Assembly: GCA_023410595.1 (NCBI GenBank)
Contig: JAEYPO010000009.1
Span: forward strand, 288,141-352,140
Reading direction: 5' to 3'
From: Bacillota bacterium
GTDB taxonomy: Bacteria > Bacillota > Clostridia > Christensenellales > SZUA-584
DNA: 64,000 bases
The position numbers and the translations under genes were made by a program. Numbering within the stretch: the stretch's first letter is position 1; the number at the start of each line of letters is the position of its first letter. The notes under the pieces were generated by a model. The model saw only the letters and a list, made by a program, of their open reading frames with translations, made no database searches and had not been told where the DNA came from. Below, in pieces: positions 1-9,225 of this stretch.

Positions 1-99
1 TTCGCTCCCATACCCGAGCCTTTAAAAGACTTCCCTATTGCCCTTATTTCATCCGGGCTTATGGCGACGGCGTTTCTTGGATTTCAGGGGCTCATTTAG
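1..99 (+). CDS. rnfA: RnfA, C-terminal end (partial)
   Basis: The first 32 codons before a TAG stop read as the last transmembrane segment of an RnfA/RnfE-type subunit: a short loop with PEPLKDFPIAL followed by a hydrophobic helix with MATAFLGFQG. RnfA is a membrane subunit of the Na+/H+-translocating ferredoxin:NAD+ oxidoreductase. The stop lies 18 bases before rnfB on the same strand, matching the usual rnfA-rnfB order at the end of rnf operons. Only the end is visible, so the split between RnfA and its paralogue RnfE rests on the adjacent rnfB. Confidence 0.8.
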   Translation, partial: FAPIPEPLKDFPIALISSGLMATAFLGFQGLI

Positions 100-117
100 T
101 CAGAAAGGAAATTACTT

Positions 118-942
118 ATGTTAAACGATATTATATGGCCGGTCATCGCACTGGGCGCTATGGGGCTGGTCCTCGGGCTCGGGCTCGGTATAGCCGCCAA
201 GGTGTTCGCCGTAAAAATTGACCCGAGAGTGGAACAGATAAGGGGATTCCTGCCGGGTGCAAACTGCGGCGGCTGCGGGTTTCCGGGCTGCGACGGCTTT
301 GCGAAGGCTCTCGCCGCCGGCGAAGCGGCTCCATCCGCATGCGTCGTCGTATCCGCCGACAACCTTAAGGCTATAGCCGACGTGCTTGGCGTAAACGCGG
401 AAGCGGGCGTAAAGAAAGTAGCGCGCGTACTCTGCCGCGGCGACTCAACGAACGTTATTTCCAAATACAATTACAACGGCATACCCGACTGCCGTGCGGC
501 GGCCGCGCTCGCGGGCGGTCCTTCGTCCTGCCGGTACGGCTGCTTAGGGCAGCTTACGTGCGCTAAAGCCTGCCCGTTCGGCGCGATACACCGCAGCGAA
601 AACGGCATAGCGGAAATAGACGAGGAAATATGCACGGGCTGCGGAAACTGCGTCGCCATCTGCCCGAAAAGCAGCATCGCGCTTGTTCCAAAAGATCAGA
701 TTGTGTACGTGCGCTGCCACGCTCATGAAAAGGGCAAGGCCGTATCCGTCAACTGCAAGGCGGGATGCATAGCGTGCGGCCTGTGCGTAAAGAAATGCCC
801 CGAGCACGCCATCACAATGGTGGATAATATACCGGTGATAGATTACGACAAGTGCACGCACTGCGGAACGTGCGTCGCAGCCTGCCCAAAAGGCGTCATC
901 GCGGGCAATCCGGCTCAAGAAGCGGAAGCCGCGAACGGATAA
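118..942 (+). CDS. rnfB: Rnf complex iron-sulfur subunit RnfB
   Basis: RnfB takes electrons from reduced ferredoxin and passes them into the membrane Rnf complex, which makes NADH and pumps ions. The 274-residue product starts with one hydrophobic anchor (residues 2-25), then the Fe-S domain with CGGCGFPGCDGFA near residue 51, and then ferredoxin-type CxxCxxCxxxCP motifs near residues 173, 213 and 247, plus a further cysteine-rich segment near 142 (CRYGCLGQLTCAKACP). ATG is preceded by AAAGGA nine bases upstream. A strong hairpin terminator follows the stop, so rnfB is the last gene of its operon. Together with PFOR at 4.8 kb this indicates ferredoxin-based anaerobic energy metabolism. Confidence 0.95.
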   Translation: MLNDIIWPVIALGAMGLVLGLGLGIAAKVFAVKIDPRVEQIRGFLPGANCGGCGFPGCDGFAKALAAGEAAPSACVVVSADNLKAIADVLGVNAEAGVKKVARVLCRGDSTNVISKYNYNGIPDCRAAAALAGGPSSCRYGCLGQLTCAKACPFGAIHRSENGIAEIDEEICTGCGNCVAICPKSSIALVPKDQIVYVRCHAHEKGKAVSVNCKAGCIACGLCVKKCPEHAITMVDNIPVIDYDKCTHCGTCVAACPKGVIAGNPAQEAEAANG

Positions 943-950
943 TGATTATG

Positions 951-976
951 AAGGCAGCGTACACACGCTGCCTTTT
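951..976 (+). terminator. Terminator after rnfB
   Basis: The arms AAGGCAGCGT (951-960) and ACGCTGCCTT (965-974) pair perfectly over 10 bp around the loop ACAC and run into a T-rich end. It separates rnfB from maf. Confidence 0.85.
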
Positions 977-1000
977 AAAATATAAATATTAAAGGTGAAT

Positions 1001-1564
1001 ATGGCAAAGAAACGAATAATACTCGCGTCCGGTTCGCCCCGGCGCAAAGAGCTGCTCTACTATATTACCGATGATTTTACCGTAGTACCCAGCAACCTTG
1101 AGGAAACAGCGCAAGGGACGCCCGAGCAGCAGACGCTCAAGCTTGCAAAGGACAAGGCCATGGACGTCGCTTCGTCTTACCCTGACGCTGTCGTGATAGG
1201 CGCCGACACGCTCGTCGCTATAGATGGAAACGTTCTCGGCAAACCGAAGGACAGGAATGAGGCGGCCGCTATGCTCCGCATACTCTCGGGCAGGACGCAT
1301 ATGGTCTATACGGGCGTGGCCATAGTAAACGGCGCAGACATAATCACCGAGTGCGTCACAACGGAAGTCACGTTCGTAGACATGACGGAAGACGAGATAG
1401 CGGCATATATCGAAACGGGCGAGCCTATGGACAAGGCGGGCGCGTACGGAATACAGGGGTACTGCGGCAAATTCATACGGCGCATAGACGGCTGCTATTT
1501 CAACGTGATGGGACTGCCGCAGAACACGGTATACAACATGCTCAAAAGCACGGGCGCGCTATGA
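1001..1564 (+). CDS. maf: Maf-family nucleotide pyrophosphatase
   Basis: Maf proteins hydrolyse non-canonical or modified nucleoside triphosphates (dTTP/UTP pyrophosphatases) and are linked to septum control. The 187-residue product has the N-terminal motif ASGSPRRKELL, the catalytic region GADTLV with a following GKPKD, and the C-terminal AGAYGIQG signature. The chosen ATG follows AAAGGTGAAT with good ribosome-site spacing; a GTG two codons earlier overlaps that site and is less likely. Its position near mreB is typical of Firmicutes, where maf and mre genes cluster. No frameshift is visible. Confidence 0.92.
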   Translation: MAKKRIILASGSPRRKELLYYITDDFTVVPSNLEETAQGTPEQQTLKLAKDKAMDVASSYPDAVVIGADTLVAIDGNVLGKPKDRNEAAAMLRILSGRTHMVYTGVAIVNGADIITECVTTEVTFVDMTEDEIAAYIETGEPMDKAGAYGIQGYCGKFIRRIDGCYFNVMGLPQNTVYNMLKSTGAL

Positions 1565-1668
1565 TTGGCGACGTCCCTGCTGTCGGGCTACTTTCAAAAT
1601 GGCTCCCCTTACAGGAGCTTAAACCGCAGGCGTCTGAAGGGTCTGGGGGCGCCGTTTAAAACAGTATA

Positions 1669-1702
1669 AAAGCAGCGGCCGACATACTCCGCCGCTGTTT
1701 TT
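1669..1702. terminator. Bidirectional terminator between maf and acyltransferase
   Basis: AGCAGCGGC and GCCGCTGTT pair around ten unpaired bases, with TTTTTT on the plus side and AAAA on the other, so it can stop transcription of both converging genes. The preceding 100 bases (1565-1668) hold no convincing gene. Confidence 0.75.
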
Positions 1703-2293
1703 TCATAGTCTGTAATTATCTATCTCCTGCTGAGTTATTATCTGAGTTAAGTCAGCTCTGAGCGGAACGTGCCGCTTATGCAGGTTCCATACCGGTGAAC
1801 GGAGAAAGTTGCCATGCATGCTGAGCACTACCACCGGCACTTTCAACATCCTTGCCAGTTTGCCCAGCGAGGCGGGCAGGCACGCGTTCGTCCCAATAAG
1901 AGAGTAACGGGCTTCCGGATATATAACGAGTATGTCTTTTCGGTCTATCACCCGCTTTAAATGCCTCACCAGCAGCACGTCGTTCGTAAATTTGCGCTTG
2001 CAGATGCAGCCCACGTTGCGCAGCAGCTTTTCACGTCCTATAAACCCGTCTATGGCAACGACGTAATTTGCCCTGTGCGGAAATATACATGCGGTCGTAA
2101 CCATGAAATCGATGAAGGACTTATGGGTGCAGAGCAGCAGATACGGAGGCTTTAAGCCTTTCATGCCCGTTCTGTTTATCTTCAGCCTGTTCTTCCAGAC
2201 CATTGGGAAGCTGAGTAGCCATGTCAGCACCTTAAGATAGCCTTTTTGTCTTTTCGGCGGCTTTTTCATATCGAATCGCATGATGTCCTGCAT
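1703..2293 (-). CDS. Lysophospholipid acyltransferase (PlsC-like), short
   Basis: Members transfer an acyl chain to lysophosphatidic acid or related lipids at the membrane. The product (196 residues) has the HxxxxD catalytic motif as HKSFID (about residues 57-62) and a substrate-site segment PEARYS corresponding to the family's PEGTR block. From memory, clostridial relatives of this subtype continue for many residues after the block ending in TQIITQQEI; here a stop follows directly and lies in the tail of the terminator, so the gene may be shortened at its C-terminus. The catalytic blocks remain. The start is the ATG at 2293; an internal ATG at 2278 is an alternative. Confidence 0.7.
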   Translation of the reverse strand: MQDIMRFDMKKPPKRQKGYLKVLTWLLSFPMVWKNRLKINRTGMKGLKPPYLLLCTHKSFIDFMVTTACIFPHRANYVVAIDGFIGREKLLRNVGCICKRKFTNDVLLVRHLKRVIDRKDILVIYPEARYSLIGTNACLPASLGKLARMLKVPVVVLSMHGNFLRSPVWNLHKRHVPLRADLTQIITQQEIDNYRL

Positions 2294-2390
2294 TTTGTCA
2301 CCTCACGCTATTATGCGTTTCATTATATCATATATCCTCCTGTAACAAACACAGACTAAATGAATAAAAAACTAAAACCGAATATAAACA

Positions 2391-2475
2391 TGCCCTTCAC
2401 CTGGACTCTGCCAGTGAAGGGCAAACGTTAATTCATAACATCGGATTGAGCAGCGCTGGATCTCTCCTGGCGCTG
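2391..2475 (-). terminator. Two hairpins downstream of the AraC gene
   Basis: Two inverted repeats lie in the 210-base gap: AGCAGCGC/GCGCTGCT at about 2448-2475 and TGCCCTTCAC/GTGAAGGGCA at 2391-2400 and 2414-2423. They lie downstream of the minus-strand regulator and are probably terminators, although neither has a long T run. Confidence 0.45.
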
Positions 2476-2503
2476 CTTTATATCGTAGCCGTTGAATTGC
2501 CTG

Positions 2504-3442
2504 TTACATAGGTATTACCGGTACGCAAATATCGACTTTCATTTTACCGTCCTGCGTCTCGCAGTCTGCTCCATACCTCTCAAACGGCGCGCTGTCCGCG
2601 GGCTGGTAGCCGCTTGCAGGCAGCCATTCGCCGCACATGTAGTTCCACGCGTCGCCGAATTCGTCCAATTTTACATCGAAGCTTCCCACGGCGTAATCCC
2701 CTCCGCCTATTTCCATCTCGCAGACCTCACCCGAGACTTCGGCATCCTTGCCTATGGGCACGCATACGCTTACCCGCAGCTTATTTTCTTCCGTCACTCC
2801 TGGGTCGTCGTGATACAGTATATACGTTGTGGACGTGTCTACGCCCCTCGGCCCCGCCCAGGCAAACAGCCGCGCATACAGGTTTTCGAACAGTTTCGTA
2901 TCGCCCGCATACGGCCCTATATACCTCACATATGCCACTCTCATTTTACCTATCTTCTCGATTTTTACATCAGCCTTCATGTCCCGCCTCCTGATTCCGA
3001 TATTCCCGTTTTGGGTAACCCCAGTATAGCCGGGAAAGGCGGCAAAGTCTCTGCCGCTGTTGCGGAGCAGTTGACTTAAGCTGCTTTCCTTTTGACTCCT
3101 GTTGCGGCTGCGGAATGCCGTAGGGGAGCAGCCGAACCGATTTTTAAACATGCGGGAAAATACGGCGGGAGAGGAAAACCCCCATTCGGCGGCAATGCCG
3201 GTTACAGAAGACATGCTGTTTGAGCAGAGCTGGGTCGCCGCGCGCTCGAGCCGCAGCCTCCATATAAAGCAAAACAACGTCTCGCCCGTCATCGCGGCGA
3301 ATATCCTGTGGAAATGGTACTGAGAAAATCCCGCCACACCCGCAAGTTCTGAAAGCGTCATGTCTTCCTTAAGGTTCTGGTCGATATAATCGCATACCCT
3401 GTTGATGCGATTCAGATATTCATACGCCTGATTCGTGTCCAT
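2504..3442 (-). CDS. AraC-family regulator with GyrI-like effector domain
   Basis: A 312-residue transcription factor. Residues about 10-110 form two helix-turn-helix units of AraC type (LSELAGVAGFSQYHFHRIF, then IAAEWGFSSPAVFSRMFKNRFG). Residues about 155-310 resemble the GyrI/BmrR-type ligand-binding fold, with KMRVAYVRYIGPY at its start, a WNYMCGEWLPASGY block and a DICVPV end. This arrangement is that of Rob/SoxS-related sensors of hydrophobic compounds. It stands alone and divergent from mreB, so a target cannot be inferred from context. Confidence 0.88.
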   Translation of the reverse strand: MDTNQAYEYLNRINRVCDYIDQNLKEDMTLSELAGVAGFSQYHFHRIFAAMTGETLFCFIWRLRLERAATQLCSNSMSSVTGIAAEWGFSSPAVFSRMFKNRFGCSPTAFRSRNRSQKESSLSQLLRNSGRDFAAFPGYTGVTQNGNIGIRRRDMKADVKIEKIGKMRVAYVRYIGPYAGDTKLFENLYARLFAWAGPRGVDTSTTYILYHDDPGVTEENKLRVSVCVPIGKDAEVSGEVCEMEIGGGDYAVGSFDVKLDEFGDAWNYMCGEWLPASGYQPADSAPFERYGADCETQDGKMKVDICVPVIPM

Positions 3443-3559
3443 GCAAAGGCTCCTCTTACCGGAATTTATAGGGCGGCGGCTTAATTTTGAATACGGATTT
3501 ATGTATAAAAACTACCCATATAGGAAGAATTATACCATAACAGAATGCGGAGGTTATAT

Positions 3560-4594
3560 ATGTTTTCACTTTTCGCTCCTTGCCTTGGTATTGATCTCGG
3601 TACGGCCAACACGCTCGTGTATATGAAGGGCAAGGGTATAATACTGCGGGAGCCTTCTGTCGTCGCTATGCGGACGAACAAAAAAGATATACTTGCCGTC
3701 GGTGAAGACGCAAGGAAGATGCTGGGCAAAACGCCGGGCAGCATTGTGGCGCTGCGGCCCATGAAGGACGGCGTCATAGCAGACTACGCCACAACGGAGA
3801 TTATGCTCAGATACTTCATACGCAAGGCCGTACCCCAGGGCATGTTTTTCAGGCATAGTCCGAGGCTCGTAGTCTGCGTGCCCTGCGGCATAACGGAGGT
3901 TGAGAAGCGCGCCGTTGAGGACGCGGCAAAATCCGCGGGCGCGAAAGAAGTTTTTTTGCTCGATGAACCCATGGCGGCGGCCATAGGCGCAGGTCTCGAC
4001 GTATACCAGGCAAAGGGGTCGATGATCGTAGACATAGGAGGCGGCACCACGGAAGTGGCGGTAATATCGCTGGGCGGCATCGTTACCTCGCGCTCGCTGC
4101 GCGTGGGCGGCACGCACATGGATGAGGCTATAATGCGCTACATAAAAAAGGAACACGGTATAATAATAGGCGAGAGCACGGCAGAGCAGGTTAAGATAGA
4201 ATTAGGATGCGTCGTCGACCGCGGCAAGGAGCTCAATATGGAAGTAAGAGGGCGCAGTATGACGAGCGGTCTTCCCGTCTCTATAGCCGTTTCTTCCTCC
4301 AATATAAGGGAAGCGCTGTCTGAGCCCGTACAGAGCATTCTGGACTCGATAAAGAACGTGCTCGAAAATACTCCTCCCGAACTTGCGGGGGATATAATCA
4401 GCGAAGGCATAGTGATGTCGGGCGGCGGTTCGATGCTAACAGGCCTCAACCGCCTTGTCGCGAAAGCTACGGGCATGCCCGTACGACGGACGGAATATCC
4501 TCTCGACGCCGTGGCCGTGGGAGCAGGCCTTGCTCTCGACCAGCTGGAGCAGGGGACGTTCGGGCGCGAGCCCGCGGCTGAAACGCTCGAATAA
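3560..4594 (+). CDS. mreB: Rod-shape protein MreB/Mbl
   Basis: An actin-like ATPase that forms membrane-associated filaments guiding lateral wall synthesis. The 344-residue product has phosphate loop 1 (GIDLGTANTLVY, residues 10-21), phosphate loop 2 (VDIGGGTTEVA), the adenosine region (GGGSMLTGL) and a full-length C-terminus. The start at 3560 follows GCGGAGG with seven-base spacing; an upstream in-frame ATG at 3545 overlaps this site and is rejected. mreC and mreD do not follow, so this may be an Mbl- or MreBH-like paralogue rather than the mreBCD operon copy. Confidence 0.92.
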   Translation: MFSLFAPCLGIDLGTANTLVYMKGKGIILREPSVVAMRTNKKDILAVGEDARKMLGKTPGSIVALRPMKDGVIADYATTEIMLRYFIRKAVPQGMFFRHSPRLVVCVPCGITEVEKRAVEDAAKSAGAKEVFLLDEPMAAAIGAGLDVYQAKGSMIVDIGGGTTEVAVISLGGIVTSRSLRVGGTHMDEAIMRYIKKEHGIIIGESTAEQVKIELGCVVDRGKELNMEVRGRSMTSGLPVSIAVSSSNIREALSEPVQSILDSIKNVLENTPPELAGDIISEGIVMSGGGSMLTGLNRLVAKATGMPVRRTEYPLDAVAVGAGLALDQLEQGTFGREPAAETLE

Positions 4595-4675
4595 CAGTGC
4601 GTTCTAAAAAATCCTGGCTGATAAAGGGTATAACAAACAGTTATGCCTTTTTTCATGTAAATAACCGCCCAATGG

Positions 4676-4704
4676 TTGACCGCCATATCAAATAAATATA
4701 TAAT
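4676..4704 (+). promoter_or_regulatory. Sigma-A promoter of nifJ
   Basis: TTGACC (4676-4681), a 17-base spacer and a perfect TATAAT (4699-4704). The roughly 130-base leader contains an inverted repeat ATAGTCTT/AAGACTAT (4748-4755 and 4766-4773) ahead of a strong AAGGAGG ribosome site. Confidence 0.85.
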
Positions 4705-4842
4705 ACTTGATTGGGATGAGTAGGATTCTAATAAATAATTTTTTCACATAGTCTTTTGGGGATTTAAGACTATTTATTGATATATAAATGGGCAAAATGA
4801 TTTTTAGAATTCAATTTAAAACCAAATTTTAAGGAGGATGAA

Positions 4843-7800
4843 ATGTCAGTTAAACAAACGATCGATGGAAATACCGCCGCGGCTCATGTTGCTTACGCTT
4901 TTACCGATGTCGGCGCTATATATCCCATCACCCCCTCGTCTCCCATGGCGGAGGTCTGCGACGAGTGGGCGGCTCATGACAGAAAGAACATTTTCGGACA
5001 GAGAATGCGCATAGCAGAGATGCAGTCCGAAGCGGGCGCTGCGGGCGCAGTGCACGGTTCACTTGCTTCCGGCGCTTTCACCACCACGTTCACGGCCTCT
5101 CAAGGTTTGCTCCTGATGATACCGAACATGTATAAGATAGCAGGCGAGCTGCTGCCCTGCGTATTCCATGTTACCGCAAGAAGTCTCGCCGCTCACGCTC
5201 TTTCTATATTCGGCGACCACAGCGACGTGATGGCGGCAAGGCAGACGGGCTTCGCGATGATAGTCTCGAACAGCGTGCAGGAAGTCATGGACACCGCCGC
5301 GATATCGCACCTCGCTACGCTTAAGGCCAAAGTTCCGTTCCTGCATTTCTTCGACGGCTTCAGAACGTCTCACGAAGTGCAGAAGATAGAGCTTTTAGAT
5401 TACGACAAGCTCGCTTCGATGGTGGACAAAGACGCCATAGCGGATTTCCGCAAGCGCGCTTTAAACCCCGAGCATCCTCACCTTCAGGGCACAGCGCAGA
5501 ATCCTGATATCTACTTCCAGAACAGGGAAGCCGCGAACAAGTACTACGACGCGGTGCCCGCTATCGTCGAGCAGGTGATGCAGGATTTCTATAAGGTATT
5601 CGGCAGGAAATACAATCTGTTCGATTACGCGGGAGCTCCCGATGCCGACAGGATAATAATACTCATGGGCAGTGGCTGCGAAACTGCGGAAGAAACGGTC
5701 AACTACTTAAACGCTAGAGGCGAGAAGGTCGGCGTATTAAAAGTCCGCCTGTACCGCCCGTTCAGCGCAAAGCATATGCTTGCGGCCATACCTTCGAGCG
5801 TCAAGAAGATAGCTGTACTCGACAGAACAAAGGAGCCGGGCAGCGAAGGCGAGCCTCTTTACAAGGACGTCGTTACGGCGCTTGCCGAAGCCGGCAGGAG
5901 CATACAGGTAGTCGGCGGAAGGTATGGCCTGTCTTCCAAGGAGTTCACACCGACCATGGTCAGCGCGGTCTTTAAGAACCTCAAGGGCGAAATGAAGAAC
6001 CACTTCACCGTCGGCATAAACGACGATGTGACTCACTTAAGCCTTGATATCTCCGAAAAGATAGACGCCGCGCCCGAGGGCACGTTCCGCTGCAAGTTCT
6101 ACGGCCTCGGCTCGGACGGCACGGTGGGAGCAAATAAAAACTCCATCAAGATAATCGGCGATCATACCGATATGTACGCCCAAGGGTATTACTATTACGA
6201 CTCCAAGAAGTCGGGCGGCCTTACGATATCTCATCTCCGCTTCGGCAAGAAGCCGATACAATCTACTTACCTCATCGACGTCGCGGACTTTATAGCATGC
6301 CACAACTCCTCGTTCGTGCGCGTGCTCGACATGCTCGCAACGCTTAAAGAGGGCGGCGTTTTCCTCTTAAACTCCCCGTGGACATTAGAGGAGATGGAAA
6401 AAGAGCTTCCCGCCGAGATGAAGAACGCCATAGCGAAAAAGAAGGTAAAATTCTACAACATCGACGCCATAAAGCTCGCGCAGCAGGCCGGCATGGGCGG
6501 AAGGATAAACACCGTCATGCAGTCCGCGTTCTTCAAGGTCGCGGGCATAATACCCGAAGCCGACGCTATGACGTACATGAAGAAAGCCGCTGAAAAGACG
6601 TACGGCAAAAAGGGCGAAAAGATAGTCAAGATGAACTACACGGCTATAGACCTTGGCGCCGAGGGCATGGAAGAAGTTAAATATCCCAAGAGCTGGGCGA
6701 CGACTACAGAAGGCGCCGAGTTCGCAACGCCTCCGGCGGACGCCATAGAGTTCTTCAAGGACGTCGAGTTCCCGATAATACTTCAGAGGGGCGACGACCT
6801 GCCCGTCTCCGCGTTCGACCCGAGGGGATTTTTCCCGACAGGCACGACGCAGTACGAGAAGCGCGGCATAGCCGTCAACGTACCCGACTGGATACCCGAG
6901 AACTGCATAATGTGCAACCAGTGCTCATTCATCTGTCCTCACGCTACTATACGTCCTTTCCTAGCGAAGGAAGAAGACTTAAAAGGCGCTCCCGCAGAAT
7001 TCATAACGAAGGACGCGAGAGGCAAGGATGTCGCGGGCTACAAGTTCAGGATGCAGCTTACGCCATACGACTGCACCGGCTGCGGAAACTGCGCGGACAT
7101 CTGCCCCGCCAAGGAGAAAGCGCTCGTAATGAGGCCGCTCTCCGAAATAGGCCCGAGGGAAAACAGGAACTGGGAGTTCGCTAAAGAGCTTCCGAAGGCA
7201 GACGTAGACGTCAACAAGACGACGGTAATAGGTTCGCAGTACCAGCAGCCGCTGTTCGAGTTCTCGGGCGCGTGCGCGGGCTGCGGAGAGACTCCGTACA
7301 TCAAGCTCATAACGCAGCTGTTCGGCGACAGGATGATAGTTGCGAACGCTACGGGCTGCTCGTCCATATACGGCGCGAACACGCCGACGTGCCCTTACAC
7401 AAAGAACGAGAAAGGCCACGGCCCCGCCTGGGCAAACTCGCTGTTTGAAGACAACGCTGAGTTCGGCTACGGCATGAACCTCGCGATGACGCAGCGCCGC
7501 AACCGCCTTGCCATGCTCGTCGAGGAGTTCGGCAATAAGGCCGGAGGAGATGCTAAAGCTGTCTGCGACGCATGGCTCGCGGCGAAAGATGAAGGCGACG
7601 CGAGCAAGGCTCCGTCTGCCGCGCTCAAAGAGCTTATTGACGGCTGCAATAACTGCGGCTGCGAGCTCGACGCTCTCGCTTCCGAGATAGCTTCGATGAG
7701 CGACCTGTTCGTAAAGAAGTCCGTCTGGATATTCGGCGGCGACGGCTGGGCTTACGATATCGGATACGGCGGCCTTGACCACGTGCTCGCCATGGGCGAA

Positions 7801-8358
7801 GACGTCAACGTTCTCGTACTCGACACCGAGCTTTACTCGAATACGGGCGGCCAGGCAAGCAAAGCGACGCCTACCGCTTCTGTCGTCAAGTTCGCGGCTT
7901 CGGGCAAGCGCACGAAGAAGAAAGACTTAGGCGCAATAGCCATGACGTATGGATACATTTATGTAGCCCAGGTCTCAATGGGCGCGAATTACAACCAGCT
8001 CTTAAAGGCTCTCACCGAGGCTGAAAGTTATCACGGCCCGTCACTCGTCATAGCGTACGCGCCCTGCATCAACCACGGCATCAACATGAGCAAGTCTCAG
8101 GCTGAAGAGAAGCTGGCCGTCGAGGCGGGCTACTGGCACATGTACCGTTTCAATCCGGACCTCAAGAAGGAAGGTAAAAACCCGTTCACGCTGGACAGCA
8201 AGGCTCCTACGAGCAGCTACCAGGACTTCATTACGTCCGAGATAAGGTACAACACGCTGAAAAAACAGTTCCCGGAAACTGCCGAAGAGCTGTTTAAAAA
8301 AGCCGAAGAAGACGCAAAAGAGCGCTACGAGTTCTACAAGAGGCTTTCCGAAGTCTGA
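4843..8358 (+). CDS. nifJ: Pyruvate:ferredoxin (flavodoxin) oxidoreductase
   Basis: A single-chain PFOR that oxidises pyruvate with CoA to acetyl-CoA and CO2 and reduces ferredoxin. At 1171 residues it has normal length. Visible in order: the N-terminal pyrimidine-binding domain starting with DGNTAAAHVAYAFTD and ITPSSPMAE, the gamma-type domain, two 4Fe-4S motifs (CIMCNQCSFICP near residue 688; CTGCGNCADICP near 745), and the thiamine diphosphate domain with the proximal-cluster cysteines CAGCGE near 810, GGDGWAYDIGYGG, and LYSNTGGQASKATP near 998. It is monocistronic, with its own strong promoter and terminator. Its reduced ferredoxin can feed the Rnf complex encoded at the left edge. Confidence 0.97.
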   Translation: MSVKQTIDGNTAAAHVAYAFTDVGAIYPITPSSPMAEVCDEWAAHDRKNIFGQRMRIAEMQSEAGAAGAVHGSLASGAFTTTFTASQGLLLMIPNMYKIAGELLPCVFHVTARSLAAHALSIFGDHSDVMAARQTGFAMIVSNSVQEVMDTAAISHLATLKAKVPFLHFFDGFRTSHEVQKIELLDYDKLASMVDKDAIADFRKRALNPEHPHLQGTAQNPDIYFQNREAANKYYDAVPAIVEQVMQDFYKVFGRKYNLFDYAGAPDADRIIILMGSGCETAEETVNYLNARGEKVGVLKVRLYRPFSAKHMLAAIPSSVKKIAVLDRTKEPGSEGEPLYKDVVTALAEAGRSIQVVGGRYGLSSKEFTPTMVSAVFKNLKGEMKNHFTVGINDDVTHLSLDISEKIDAAPEGTFRCKFYGLGSDGTVGANKNSIKIIGDHTDMYAQGYYYYDSKKSGGLTISHLRFGKKPIQSTYLIDVADFIACHNSSFVRVLDMLATLKEGGVFLLNSPWTLEEMEKELPAEMKNAIAKKKVKFYNIDAIKLAQQAGMGGRINTVMQSAFFKVAGIIPEADAMTYMKKAAEKTYGKKGEKIVKMNYTAIDLGAEGMEEVKYPKSWATTTEGAEFATPPADAIEFFKDVEFPIILQRGDDLPVSAFDPRGFFPTGTTQYEKRGIAVNVPDWIPENCIMCNQCSFICPHATIRPFLAKEEDLKGAPAEFITKDARGKDVAGYKFRMQLTPYDCTGCGNCADICPAKEKALVMRPLSEIGPRENRNWEFAKELPKADVDVNKTTVIGSQYQQPLFEFSGACAGCGETPYIKLITQLFGDRMIVANATGCSSIYGANTPTCPYTKNEKGHGPAWANSLFEDNAEFGYGMNLAMTQRRNRLAMLVEEFGNKAGGDAKAVCDAWLAAKDEGDASKAPSAALKELIDGCNNCGCELDALASEIASMSDLFVKKSVWIFGGDGWAYDIGYGGLDHVLAMGEDVNVLVLDTELYSNTGGQASKATPTASVVKFAASGKRTKKKDLGAIAMTYGYIYVAQVSMGANYNQLLKALTEAESYHGPSLVIAYAPCINHGINMSKSQAEEKLAVEAGYWHMYRFNPDLKKEGKNPFTLDSKAPTSSYQDFITSEIRYNTLKKQFPETAEELFKKAEEDAKERYEFYKRLSEV

Positions 8359-8377
8359 TAAAGCAATATGATACATC

Positions 8378-8408
8378 AAAGGCCTCCTGCTTGGCCGGAG
8401 GCCTTTAT
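8378..8408 (+). terminator. Terminator after nifJ
   Basis: AAAGGCCTCC (8378-8387) pairs with GGAGGCCTTT (8397-8406), 10 bp with a nine-base loop, followed by AT-rich sequence. Confidence 0.85.
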
Positions 8409-8438
8409 TCATGTTTTGCTGATGTCTGCGTCCGGAAG

Positions 8439-8894
8439 CTAGCGGCCGCCACGTCTTTCAAGCTTCATTATTATCGTATTGATACCCGCGGGGTTCTCTC
8501 CGGCTTCTCTATAGTCTTTAAACCCAAACCGTATGTAAAGCTTTCTTGCCGCTTCGCCAACCTTTACCTCAGGAGCAAACGTTTGAACAAACACAGGCCT
8601 TTCGCCGTCCATACAGCTAAGCGCCGCATTCAGCAGCTCACGCCCATATCTTTTTGACCTGCTTTTTTCTCTGACGGCCAGCCAGCATATCTCGTTTCTA
8701 GCTTTGTCAAACGCAACTATACCTTCGATATCGCTGTCATCATTTACAACGCAGAGTGCCGACGAAGCGCGAATGCATCTTTTTATTTCATTTTTGAAGT
8801 CCTCATTATCCGCCATGCCGCCGAACAGAGGCTCGACCTCTCTTGCCAATTCGAGCCATGCCTTAGTATCTCTATCCGTAACAAGCCTGATCAT
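8439..8894 (-). CDS. GNAT-family N-acetyltransferase
   Basis: A 151-residue protein of the Gcn5-related acetyltransferase fold. Motif A is visible as ICWLAVREKSRSKRYGRELL, which contains the acetyl-CoA pyrophosphate loop (RxxxRYGRE). The C-terminal motif B region is ARKLYIRFGFKDY. The substrate cannot be inferred. It is followed on the same strand, after a gap of about 50 bases, by the DUF2087-GIY-YIG operon lying upstream in the minus direction, and may be co-transcribed with it. Confidence 0.8.
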   Translation of the reverse strand: MIRLVTDRDTKAWLELAREVEPLFGGMADNEDFKNEIKRCIRASSALCVVNDDSDIEGIVAFDKARNEICWLAVREKSRSKRYGRELLNAALSCMDGERPVFVQTFAPEVKVGEAARKLYIRFGFKDYREAGENPAGINTIIMKLERRGGR

Positions 8895-8942
8895 AAAGCC
8901 TCCTGATAATTCTGACAGTTTTTAATTAGCCCTGATAAGGCG

Positions 8943-9212
8943 TCACTCTTCCGTCTTCTCTTCCTTCCAGTATCTCGCGCCGTCCGGAGTACGCTTCAAA
9001 AGCCCTGAGTCAATAAGCTCGCGCCGCAGCAGAAAGTAATCGCCGAACGTGTGCCACGAGTCTATTATCGCGTTCACCTGTTTCTCGGTGTAATCCCTGC
9101 CCGCCTCAAACTTTTCCGCAAGGTACGCAAGCACTATGAGCCGCGCGTCCTTCTTCGAAGGGAGTTGCTTTATCTTTCTTTCCTCGTCCAAAAATCTCTC
9201 AAGTATCTCCAT
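8943..9212 (-). CDS. DUF2087-like small protein
   Basis: An 89-residue protein with the pattern typical of DUF2087: LERFLDEERKIKQLPSKKDARL at the N-terminus, a central FEAGRDYTEKQVNAII (which resembles the winged-helix wing of promoter-binding proteins), and LRRELIDSGLLKRTPDGARYW near the end. Such domains are often fused to or placed beside ArsR- or MarR-like regulators. It is the third gene of a minus-strand operon after the DUF6530-like and GIY-YIG genes, with 13 bases between it and the latter. A DNA-binding role is inferred only. Confidence 0.7.
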   Translation of the reverse strand: MEILERFLDEERKIKQLPSKKDARLIVLAYLAEKFEAGRDYTEKQVNAIIDSWHTFGDYFLLRRELIDSGLLKRTPDGARYWKEEKTEE

Positions 9213-9225
9213 GTTTATCCCTTCC

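Noticed and set aside
1565..1668. Third copy of the CCTCCCTT-type repeat
   Set aside because: Similarity (GGCTCCCCTTACAGGAG) is too weak to separate from chance.
6979..7782. 267-codon frame opposite nifJ
   Set aside because: The nifJ frame has catalytic motifs throughout; the opposite frame is a shadow of its codon bias.
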